A DNA stretch of 64,000 nt from Nostoc linckia NIES-25 (GTDB taxonomy: Bacteria; Cyanobacteriota; Cyanobacteriia; Cyanobacteriales; Nostocaceae): positions 1,717,764-1,781,763 of the forward strand of contig NZ_AP018223.1 in assembly GCF_002368035.1 (NCBI RefSeq), read 5' to 3'. Each line of letters starts with the position of its first letter. The stretch's first letter is position 1. The notes beneath the pieces are model-generated. The model saw nothing but the letters and a program-made list of their open reading frames with translations, did no database searches and had not been told where the DNA came from. Of this stretch, positions 18,069 through 26,194 are shown piece by piece. The position numbers were made by a program, and so were the translations under genes.

Positions 18069-21000
18069 ATGGCACCTCGGCGGTCTTCTAAAAAATCTGA
18101 ATCTGATTCTACTAGAGGGAAAGCTACCAATAGCGAACAAAAACAAGAAAAGCAGAAAGAATTATTTCCAATTGTAGCAATGGGAGCTTCTGCGGGTGGA
18201 TTGGAGGCCTTTAGACAATTGCTGAGCCACTTGCCAATCGACACAGGCATGGCGTTTGTGCTGATTCAACACTTAAGCCCTAATCAAAAAAGTTTGTTGA
18301 GTGAGATTCTCTCTAGAACAACTCAGATGCCTGTATGTGAAGTGCAGGATGGGATGGTGGTAGAGCCAAATCATGTGTACGTGATTCCGCCCAATGCCAA
18401 GATGACTATTTCTGAGGGGGTGCTGAAACTATCGCCGCGCGAAAGAACCCGTGGTCTTTTTATGACAGTGGATGCTTTCTTTCTTTCCTTGGCAGAGGAA
18501 CGGGGAAGCAAAGCGATCGCAGTGGTACTATCGGGGGGAGACGCAGATGGCGCACGGGGACTCGAAGCAATTAAAGGAATTGGCGGCATCACCTTTGCCC
18601 AGTGCGAAGACACAGCAAAAGTCAGTAGTATGCCAAGCAGTGCCATCGCTTCTGGTTATGTAGACTTTATCTTACCTCCAGAAGCCATCGCCCAAGAACT
18701 AACAAACATTAGCCGTCATCCCTACATCGCCAGCAAAACCCCAGTAAAAGCAACTGAAGCATTACCTGACAATGAGGATGCCCTTTCTATCATCTTCGAT
18801 CTGCTGCGAACTGCTAGAGGAGTTGACTTTTCCAAGTACAAACAAACCACCTTAAAACGGCGCATCTTACGCCGAATGGTTTTATACAAGCTCGAAAGAC
18901 TGGAAGATTACGTCCGCTATCTTCAGGAAAATCCTGAAGAAGTGAATGCCTTGTATCAAGATGTGCTGATTACCGTCACTAGTTTTTTTCGGGATAGAGA
19001 AGCCTTTGAGGCTTTAAAAACCAAGATATTTCCTAACATTGTCAAAAATCTAACTCCGAATTTGGCCATCCGGATTTGGGTAGCAGGATGTTCAACAGGG
19101 GAAGAAGCATACTCCATTACCATTTGCCTGCTAGAGTATTTAACAAGTCAGGGAATTAATCACCCAGTGCAGATTTTTGCTACAGACATTAATGAAGTAG
19201 CGATCAACAAAGCACGTAACGGCATTTACAAACCGAGTCAATTAGCAGATGTCTCTCCAGAACGTCTACAGCGCTTTTTTATAGAGGTAGAGGGTGGTTA
19301 CCAAATTAGCAAGGTAGTGCGCGAGTTGTGTGTCTTTGCCAGACAAAACCTCATCAGCGACCCACCTTTTTCTCGGCTAGATTTAATTAGTTGTCGTAAT
19401 GTCTTGATTTATTTGGGAAGCTCAGTTCAAAAGAAGCTCTTACCGATTTTTCATTATGGTCTCAAGCCAACAGGATATTTAATGTTAGGCACTTCCGAGA
19501 CAGTGGGCGAATTTACTGACTTGTTTACTTTAATAGACAGAAAGTATAAGATTTATTCCCGAAAAATAGTACCTGGTCGATTGACAATCGATTTAATCAC
19601 TAATGCACATCCAACAGAAACTGCCAACCCTCAACCGACGGTGAATGAAAACCCTTGGAATGACTTGGAAATGCAAAAAGAAGCTGACCGGATTGTGTTA
19701 AATCAATATGCTCCGGTTGGTGTAGTTATCAACAACGATTTAGAAATTCTGCAATTTAGGGGACAAACCAGCCTCTATCTAGAACCTGCACCCGGCAGAC
19801 CAAGCTTTAATTTGCTGAAGATGGCAAAAGAAGATTTGCGACTAGAATTACGCACCGCAATTCACCAGGCAAAAAAACAGCAAAGCCCGGTCACAAAAGA
19901 AAATTTACATTTTAGACATGAGGATCGAGTTAGACAAGTTAAGGTTGATATCATTCCCTTCAAACCTCTGCCAGCAACAGAAGACTACTTTTTAGTTTTA
20001 TTTCATGAGATTCCCTCATCAACAACTACTATCTCCCAGGCAAATAGGGATAATTTCTTCAAATCTACGCAGCAGCAAACACATGATGACCAAGAAATTA
20101 ACCAACTCACACAAGAGTTGGCAACCACCAAAGAATATCTACAATCAATTATTGAAGAACAACAAGCTACTAATCAAGATTTGAGAGCTGCCAACGAAGA
20201 GATCCTCTCAAGTAACGAAGAGTTGCAAAGTACCAACGAGGAACTAGAAACCGCCAAAGAAGAAATTCAAGCAACTAATGAAGAACTAAACACAATTAAC
20301 GACGAACTGCAACGGCGGAATTTAGAATCAACTCAGGTCACCAATGATTTACAAAATCTCCTCAGTAGTATCAATATTCCGATTTTAATGTTAGGAGGCG
20401 ATTTACGCATTCGCCGCTTTACACCAATAGCGGGGACAATCTTTAACCTTATTACCACAGATGTAGGGCGACCGTTAAGTGATATTAACCACAATCTCAA
20501 TGTCCCGGATTTAGAAGGAGAAATCTTACAGGTAATTAATACCCTTACCCTGAAAGCTCAGGAAGTTCAAGACCAACAAGGCCATTGGTATGACTTGCGA
20601 ATTCGACCTTATCGGACAATCGATAATAAAATTGATGGCGCAGTGTTGGTGTTGGTTGATATTGATGTCCTTAAACGCACTGCGAATCAACTTAAGGCAT
20701 CTGGAGATTACGCCCAAGCGATTGTAGAAACAGTGCGAGAATCCTTAGTGGTGTTGAATGCAGAGTTACGGGTAGTTAGCGCCAATTTGTCTTTTTACGA
20801 CACCTTCCAAGTTATACCAGCCCAAACAGAAAACCGCCTCATCTTTGAGATTGGCAATGAGCAGTGGAATATTCCCCAATTGCGATCGCTCTTAGAAGAG
20901 ATTATCACAAACAAATCCCAAATTCAAGATTTTGAAGTCGAGCATAATTTTGAGTTAATTGGGCAGAAAACTATGCGTCTCAATGGACGAAAAATGCCTG

Positions 21001-22292
21001 AAATAGATGGCACACAGTTGATTCTCTTAGCTATTGAAGATATTACCCAGTTTAAGCAGTGGGAGGCAGAACGCGCTCATTTATTAACCGAAGAACAGTT
21101 AGCCCGAACTGCTGCCGAAACAGCCAATCGCAGCAAAGATGAGTTTTTATCCATGCTTTCCCACGAACTGCGAAACCCACTGAATGCGCTGTTAGGATGG
21201 GCACAACTGCTACAGTCACACAAGCTGGATGAAGAGACCATTACTCACGGGCTACAAGCAATTGAACACAGTGCCAAGGTTCAAGCCCAGCTAATTGAGG
21301 ATCTTTTGGACATCTCACGTATCACCTCAGGTCAGCTACGTCTCGACCTCGAACTCATTGAACTTAGCATTGTGGTTGAGTCAGCTCTAAATATAGTAAG
21401 TTTATCAGCAGAATCGAAAAATATCCAAATTGAATCTCGCCTCGAACCTTCCACGAGAAAAATTTTAGGTGATGCCGTTCGCTTACAACAAGTGATTTTG
21501 AATTTACTTTCTAACGCTATTAAATTTACCCCCAGTGGCGGCAGAATTGAAGTTTTACTAGAATACATTGACGAAGAAGCTCAAATCCAAGTCAACGACA
21601 CAGGTAAGGGTATCAAAGCTGACTTTCTTCCCTATGTATTCGATCGCTTCCGCCAAGCAGATAGCAGCAAAACTCGCTCAAATCCTGGGCTGGGGCTAGG
21701 GCTTTCCATTGTACGTCATGTGGTAGAACTCCACGGCGGTACAGTTGAAGCCCATAGCCCAGGTGAGGGACAAGGGGCAACATTTATCGTCAAATTACCA
21801 CTGCAAAGTAACCTCGAAGAAAGTTCTGTGTCGAATGCTCCAGAGCCAGTTATTTCAACACAGCAGTTAGCACTGTCAGGTGATGATATGCCATCCCTGG
21901 ATGGTCTGCGCGTACTTTTAGTAGATGACGAACTACATGTACGCGAGTTATTTACAACAGTGCTTGAGATCTCTGGTGTTGAGGTAACGGCGGTTGCATC
22001 TGCAAGGGAAGCATTATCAATACTGATGAGAAATCCTGGTGGCTATGACCTACTATTGTCTGATATCAGTATGCCAGAGGAAGACGGTTATACACTGATT
22101 CACCAAGTGAGGGCACTGAGTGTTGAGCAAGGAGGACAAATTCCAGCTCTAGCGATAACCGCCCATGCCAAAGATGAAGAGCTTACAGAGGCTTTGAGTA
22201 GAGGTTTTCAAGCACATCTGGCTAAACCCGTTGACCAAACTCAATTATTAATTGTAATTGCTTGTTTGACTGGACGAATTAGAAGGAATTAG
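18069..22292 (+). CDS. CheB-CheR-PAS-histidine kinase-receiver fusion
   Basis: 1407 residues from the ATG at 18069, which has GGTGG 5-6 bases upstream; a TTG at 18057 is in frame. Order: CheB methylesterase with GASAGG (Ser ~39), IQHLSP and LSGGDADGARG; CheR methyltransferase (~248-500) with FFRDREAF and WVAGCSTGEEAYS (SAM site); a Glu/Asn-rich coiled coil (~675-755); PAS (~755-1010); HisKA with SMLSHELRNPLN (~1029); HATPase (~1138-1245); receiver (~1280-1405) with LLSDISMPEEDG. No membrane segment. In this fusion family CheB/CheR are thought to sense or tune rather than serve flagellar chemotaxis; the target is unknown. Confidence 0.94.
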   Translation: MAPRRSSKKSESDSTRGKATNSEQKQEKQKELFPIVAMGASAGGLEAFRQLLSHLPIDTGMAFVLIQHLSPNQKSLLSEILSRTTQMPVCEVQDGMVVEPNHVYVIPPNAKMTISEGVLKLSPRERTRGLFMTVDAFFLSLAEERGSKAIAVVLSGGDADGARGLEAIKGIGGITFAQCEDTAKVSSMPSSAIASGYVDFILPPEAIAQELTNISRHPYIASKTPVKATEALPDNEDALSIIFDLLRTARGVDFSKYKQTTLKRRILRRMVLYKLERLEDYVRYLQENPEEVNALYQDVLITVTSFFRDREAFEALKTKIFPNIVKNLTPNLAIRIWVAGCSTGEEAYSITICLLEYLTSQGINHPVQIFATDINEVAINKARNGIYKPSQLADVSPERLQRFFIEVEGGYQISKVVRELCVFARQNLISDPPFSRLDLISCRNVLIYLGSSVQKKLLPIFHYGLKPTGYLMLGTSETVGEFTDLFTLIDRKYKIYSRKIVPGRLTIDLITNAHPTETANPQPTVNENPWNDLEMQKEADRIVLNQYAPVGVVINNDLEILQFRGQTSLYLEPAPGRPSFNLLKMAKEDLRLELRTAIHQAKKQQSPVTKENLHFRHEDRVRQVKVDIIPFKPLPATEDYFLVLFHEIPSSTTTISQANRDNFFKSTQQQTHDDQEINQLTQELATTKEYLQSIIEEQQATNQDLRAANEEILSSNEELQSTNEELETAKEEIQATNEELNTINDELQRRNLESTQVTNDLQNLLSSINIPILMLGGDLRIRRFTPIAGTIFNLITTDVGRPLSDINHNLNVPDLEGEILQVINTLTLKAQEVQDQQGHWYDLRIRPYRTIDNKIDGAVLVLVDIDVLKRTANQLKASGDYAQAIVETVRESLVVLNAELRVVSANLSFYDTFQVIPAQTENRLIFEIGNEQWNIPQLRSLLEEIITNKSQIQDFEVEHNFELIGQKTMRLNGRKMPEIDGTQLILLAIEDITQFKQWEAERAHLLTEEQLARTAAETANRSKDEFLSMLSHELRNPLNALLGWAQLLQSHKLDEETITHGLQAIEHSAKVQAQLIEDLLDISRITSGQLRLDLELIELSIVVESALNIVSLSAESKNIQIESRLEPSTRKILGDAVRLQQVILNLLSNAIKFTPSGGRIEVLLEYIDEEAQIQVNDTGKGIKADFLPYVFDRFRQADSSKTRSNPGLGLGLSIVRHVVELHGGTVEAHSPGEGQGATFIVKLPLQSNLEESSVSNAPEPVISTQQLALSGDDMPSLDGLRVLLVDDELHVRELFTTVLEISGVEVTAVASAREALSILMRNPGGYDLLLSDISMPEEDGYTLIHQVRALSVEQGGQIPALAITAHAKDEELTEALSRGFQAHLAKPVDQTQLLIVIACLTGRIRRN

Positions 22293-22308
22293 GGAACACG
22301 TGTAAATG

Positions 22309-22385
22309 AAGTACACGGGTAGGGGCTTTACAGCTGTGCGCCTCTACTAGAATCTGTACCTCACCAACTTGCAATCTGCTGTAAG
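22309..22385. repeat. GTAGGGGC repeat fragment with CTGTACCTCACCAA tail
   Basis: ACACGGGTAGGGGCTTTACAGC followed by AATCTGTACCTCACCAACTTG. The same tail recurs inverted at 28630-28670 and near 59487-59525, so it belongs to the extended family F. Confidence 0.5.
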
Positions 22386-22480
22386 TCTTTAACAGGACAT
22401 AATAATATGAAACTGTTCGCTGTTGCCTTTTAAAATCTAAAATTAAATAGGTAGTTGTGAATATTTATCGTTAGGATAAG

Positions 22481-22512
22481 GCAGGAGGCAGGAGGCAGGA
22501 GGCAGAAGGAAA
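22481..22512. repeat. GGCAGGA heptamer STRR
   Basis: GGCAGGA is repeated four times in tandem between convergent genes. Confidence 0.75.
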
Positions 22513-22583
22513 GAGGGTTTTAGTTCACTTAACCTTTATTAACATAGTTTGATTTTTTCACACCAACTTACTTATATTACTTA

Positions 22584-22994
22584 TTAAGTATTGCTTTGCT
22601 CAATTAAATTACTAACTAAAAAAACTAACTCCTTCAAGTCAATTGGTTTGTATAGATAGCTGTGAAAACCTGTTAATAAGCCATAGATACGGTCTTCTTC
22701 ATGAACGAATGCTGTCAAAGCGATCGCGGGAATTTCTCGTTCGGTTTGTTGTTTGTTCAGTGTTCTAATTTTCTCCAGCAATGAGTAGCCATCTTCACCT
22801 GGTAAACAGATATCACAAATCAAAATATCTGGTTTAAAATATAACATTGCTTCCAAAGCTTCCGACGCACAAGCAGCTGCAATAACTTCTGCTCCCTCTA
22901 ATTTAAACAAAATAGTAAGTATTTTTCTCGTATCAGGGTCGTCATCCACAACGAGTAAGCGTAGTTGCTTTAGAGATATCGACTTGTTGGGCAT
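22584..22994 (-). CDS. Single-domain response regulator (receiver only)
   Basis: 136 residues, one CheY-like receiver: LLVVDDDPDTRK at ~13-24 (acidic pocket), phospho-acceptor Asp in ILICDICLPGEDGYSLL (~58-63), Thr in AIALTAF and Lys in SYLYKPID. No output domain, so it acts by protein contact or as a phosphorelay intermediate. It converges on the CheB/CheR kinase, whose own receiver it resembles (ICLPGEDGY versus ISMPEEDGY), suggesting a partner. Confidence 0.92.
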   Translation of the reverse strand: MPNKSISLKQLRLLVVDDDPDTRKILTILFKLEGAEVIAAACASEALEAMLYFKPDILICDICLPGEDGYSLLEKIRTLNKQQTEREIPAIALTAFVHEEDRIYGLLTGFHSYLYKPIDLKELVFLVSNLIEQSNT

Positions 22995-23358
22995 TATTTT
23001 TACTACAATGTAGTATTAAAACTTGGTATTAAAATGCATAGATTTTATGGAATGGCATTAATAATGCGCCTACTAAGTTATTAACTAATGGAAAATGCGA
23101 TCGCTGCATCTACTGAAGGTAAAAACTTATGACATCTTAAGGATTAGGGAGCCTTTTTTATGTATTTGAACCACATCTGTCGTAGGGGCGCAAGGCCTTG
23201 CGTCCCTACCTGCCGATTGAACTCTCCATTGATTAAAGACCACTGAATTTAAAATTCAGTGCGGGCTTGTACCCATTTTTAATTATGAATTATGAATTAT
23301 GAATTAATAATTATTTGGTCAATAATCAATACTCCTAATACCCCATTCTTTTGAGGAA
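22995..23358. other. Spacer with GTAGGGGCGCAAGG palindrome and AATTATG repeats
   Basis: No gene seen. It contains a 28-base palindrome with one mismatch (23182-23209, GTAGGGGCGCAAGG / CCTTGCGTCCCTAC) and AATTATG tandem units (~23280-23308). Confidence 0.6.
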
Positions 23359-23688
23359 TCAAAGATGAGTTTGTTGCTTGTGCTGGCGTAATTGCTCTAC
23401 TATATATACTTGTAACTCTTGCTTTTCTCTGTTGCTGGCATTTCGTTGATAAGTTCTTCCGGTTTCTTGAATAAATCGACGTTTTTCGCTTTGAGAAGAT
23501 TTGAGTTTACCTCCAGAACCTTTGAGTCCTTGCTGTAATTCTTCCCATGTCTTTTCGCCGACACTTTCTCCTAGTTTTACCAGTGCCTTTGGTAATAATA
23601 TTTTTGCCTCTCTTTGAAAATCGTCTTCTGTCTCCAAGGCAGCTAAATCTATATTGCTGAAGTCGATATTGATTTGAAACTTACTCAT
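23359..23688 (-). CDS. Small unknown hydrophilic protein
   Basis: 109 residues, highly charged. N-terminus MSKFQINIDFSNIDLAAL is acidic; the middle has WEELQQGLKGSGGKLKSSQ; the end is basic and Gln-rich (REKQELQVYIVEQLRQHKQQ), probably helical. No motif recognised. The length and coding composition look real, and spacers lie on both sides. Function unknown. Confidence 0.5.
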   Translation of the reverse strand: MSKFQINIDFSNIDLAALETEDDFQREAKILLPKALVKLGESVGEKTWEELQQGLKGSGGKLKSSQSEKRRFIQETGRTYQRNASNREKQELQVYIVEQLRQHKQQTHL

Positions 23689-23942
23689 GGCTGATTGATT
23701 TTATTTATGATTATTAGCATAATTAGCTATTGACTGATAACTGTTGACTGATGACGGTTAACAGGCATTACTAATATTTTTCACAATTTAAAGAAAATTG
23801 CTATAGTATACTCGCTAGATTTATTTATCAAATATTACTCTGATTCTTTAACTATTCTGAATTCTGAGTTCTGAATTCTGAATTCTGACTAAAATGCTAT
23901 CTTAAAGGCAAGGTCATTTGCTCAAGTTTTGAGGAAAACGCT

Positions 23943-25025
23943 ATGACTACAACGCTCATAGAGACTAATTCTATCGAGTCATTGCTAGGTAAAGAGGCAG
24001 AAGACCTGCTTACCTACAAAGCAAAGGTTTCTAAGGATTTATTGCATTTGCCGGGGCCCGATTTTATAGATCGAGTTTGGATTAATAGCGATCGCAATCC
24101 TCAAGTATTGCGTAATCTTCAGTTACTTTATTCTACTGGTCGTTTGGCAAACACAGGCTATCTGTCTATTCTGCCGGTAGACCAAGGGATTGAACATTCC
24201 GCCGCTGCGTCCTTTGCGCCGAATCCAATTTACTTCGATCCAGAAAATATTGTGAAGTTGGCGATCGCCGCAGAATGCAACGCCGTTGCGACCACTTTGG
24301 GAGTATTGGGTATCATATCACGAAAATATGCCCATAAAATCCCCTTTATTGTCAAGTTGAATCACAACGAATTGCTGACCTTCCCCAATCAATTTGACCA
24401 GGTATTGTTTGCTGATGTCGAACAAGCTTGGAATTTAGGCGCGGCGGCCGTTGGTGCAACAATTTACTTTGGTTCAGACCAGTCTACCAGGCAAATTCAA
24501 GAAATCAGCAAAGCTTTTAAACGCGCCCATGAATTAGGGATGGCGACTATTCTCTGGTGCTATTTGCGGAACAACGCTTTTAAACAAGATAAAGATTATC
24601 ACCTTGCAGCCGACCTCACCGGACAAGCAAATCATTTGGGTGTCACCATTGAAGCCGACATCATCAAACAAAAGTTACCCGAATGCAACAACGGCTATGG
24701 AGCAGTTGCCAAAGCTACTGGTAAGAGTTATGGCAAAACCGACGAACGAGTTTACACAGAATTAACAACCGACCACCCAATTGATTTGGCTCGTTATCAA
24801 GTACTCAATTGCTACTCTGGACGCGCGGGGCTGATTAATTCTGGCGGCGCAACGGGCAAAAATGACTTCGCCGAAGCAGTTCGCACCGCCGTCATTAACA
24901 AACGCGCTGGTGGTTCCGGATTAATTTCTGGCCGCAAGACATTCCAGCGTCCCTTTGAAGAAGGCGTCAAACTATTTCATGCCATTCAAGATGTTTACTT
25001 ATCGCCAGATGTGACGATAGCCTAA
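23943..25025 (+). CDS. fbaB: Class I fructose-bisphosphate aldolase (FbaB/DhnA type)
   Basis: Cleaves or forms fructose-1,6-bisphosphate through a Schiff base, cytoplasmic; glycolysis and Calvin cycle. 360 residues. Signatures of the FbaB/DeoC-like barrel: GYLSILPVDQGIEHSAA (~76-92), PFIVKLNHNELL, AVGATIYFGSD, LWCYLRNNAF, GVTIEADIIKQKLP (Lys here is the likely Schiff-base region) and GLINSGG near the C-terminal phosphate site. A weak AGGAAAACGCT precedes the ATG. Distinct from the class II enzyme that cyanobacteria also carry. Confidence 0.93.
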   Translation: MTTTLIETNSIESLLGKEAEDLLTYKAKVSKDLLHLPGPDFIDRVWINSDRNPQVLRNLQLLYSTGRLANTGYLSILPVDQGIEHSAAASFAPNPIYFDPENIVKLAIAAECNAVATTLGVLGIISRKYAHKIPFIVKLNHNELLTFPNQFDQVLFADVEQAWNLGAAAVGATIYFGSDQSTRQIQEISKAFKRAHELGMATILWCYLRNNAFKQDKDYHLAADLTGQANHLGVTIEADIIKQKLPECNNGYGAVAKATGKSYGKTDERVYTELTTDHPIDLARYQVLNCYSGRAGLINSGGATGKNDFAEAVRTAVINKRAGGSGLISGRKTFQRPFEEGVKLFHAIQDVYLSPDVTIA

Positions 25026-25079
25026 GAATTGGGCATTGGGTATGGGACAAAACCCTTCGGGTAGGGAAAAGGGACTCAT

Positions 25080-25149
25080 GTTAAAGGGGAAAGGGAAAAT
25101 ACCAAACCTTTCCCCTTTTCCCCTTCCCCCGACTTCTGCAAGAAGTCTA
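25080..25149. repeat. Partial family A repeat
   Basis: Inverted relative to copy 1: AAAGGGGAAAGGGAAAATACC ... CGACTTCTGCAAGAAGTCTA. The left TIR is missing; it follows a GGGCATTGGGTATGGG tract. Confidence 0.55.
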
Positions 25150-25250
25150 TTGTACTGTCCGACCAAAAAATAAATTGTTTCCCCATCCTCTTCTATGAGG
25201 GAAAGAAGCTCTACTTGGCATTCAAACATCCGACACTAAGAATAAATAAG

Positions 25251-26093
25251 ATGAAATTTCACGGATATCATATCAAGGTATTACCTTATGTTCCACAACC
25301 AAAATACGTTGTTTTTACAGATTTTGACGAAACTTATCTAGCTTACCAAAACGAAGAGTGTCATAAAAGCGATCGACATGAACTAGAAAACTATTTATTA
25401 AACCAAAGTTACGAAAAACAAATTATTTTAGGTTGGGTTACTGGCAGCAGTTTAACTTCAGTCTTCTCGAAAGTAAATAAATATGGTTTAAAGGTCTTAC
25501 CTCATTTTATTGCCAGTAGTTTAGGTACTGAGCTAACGTATTTTAATCAAAAACAATATGGTGAAAAAGATAAAGTATGGGAAAATAATCTCAAAGAAAC
25601 TGGATTTTCAGAAAAGTTAATTAACAATTTAGTTAGTATCTTAAAATTAGATGATATTCATTTGACCCCACAACCTGAAATAGAAGATTCTCGTTTCTTA
25701 AAAAATTACTATTACCATCAACAAAACAATGAAATTGATTCACAGGCAATATTCCAGATAAAAAATATAGCTAAAAAGGCTGGCATTGCAGTCAATATTA
25801 GCCAATGTAATCCTTTATGTGGAGATCCCGAAAACTGCTATGATGTGGATTTTACACCGGCGGGAACGGGTAAAAAAGATATAGTTAATTTTATTTTAAA
25901 ACATACAAATATTAACTACAAAAACTCTATAGCTTTTGGGGAAAGTGGTAATGATATTGAAATGCTGCGAGCGGTTGAACATGGTTATTTAGTAGGAAAT
26001 GCCACAAGCGAAGCTAAAAAATTACATTCTCGAATAGAAAAGAACGAGTATACTAAAGGGATATTATCTGTCTTAAAAACACTGATTTCATAA
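25251..26093 (+). CDS. HAD-IIB phosphatase resembling kanosamine-6-phosphate phosphatase NtdB
   Basis: 280 residues from the ATG at 25251 (an upstream TTG at 25215 is in frame but has no support). HAD motif I VVFTDFDETYLA, motif II WVTGSS, a CNPLCGDPENCYDVDFTP cap-region block, and motif IV AFGESGNDIEML. From memory, PHFIAS.LGTE.TYF, CNPL.GDPE..YDVDF and the length match Bacillus NtdB closely. NtdB dephosphorylates kanosamine-6-phosphate; here the substrate is inferred to be a (amino)sugar phosphate. Convergent with the GH31 gene; no NtdA/NtdC pair adjoins. Confidence 0.75.
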   Translation: MKFHGYHIKVLPYVPQPKYVVFTDFDETYLAYQNEECHKSDRHELENYLLNQSYEKQIILGWVTGSSLTSVFSKVNKYGLKVLPHFIASSLGTELTYFNQKQYGEKDKVWENNLKETGFSEKLINNLVSILKLDDIHLTPQPEIEDSRFLKNYYYHQQNNEIDSQAIFQIKNIAKKAGIAVNISQCNPLCGDPENCYDVDFTPAGTGKKDIVNFILKHTNINYKNSIAFGESGNDIEMLRAVEHGYLVGNATSEAKKLHSRIEKNEYTKGILSVLKTLIS

Positions 26094-26144
26094 GTGAAGA
26101 TAAGCACACAATTTAGTACATTCGTGACGAATTGAGGGTTTCAG

Positions 26145-26192
26145 TTTAAACGCAGAGGCACGCAGAGTATAGCGCAGAGAAGCGCAAAGCTA
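26145..26192. repeat. CGCAGAGGCACGCAGAG repeat
   Basis: AACGCAGAGGCACGCAGAG and GCGCAGAGAAGCGCAAAG direct repeats between convergent genes; the same class at 41525-41565 and 61600-61635. Confidence 0.55.
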
Positions 26193-26194
26193 TT

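Noticed and set aside
22481..22512. Tandem repeats as a CRISPR array
   Set aside because: Units are 7 bases without spacers; all such tracts in the window are STRR-type tandem repeats and no cas gene is seen.
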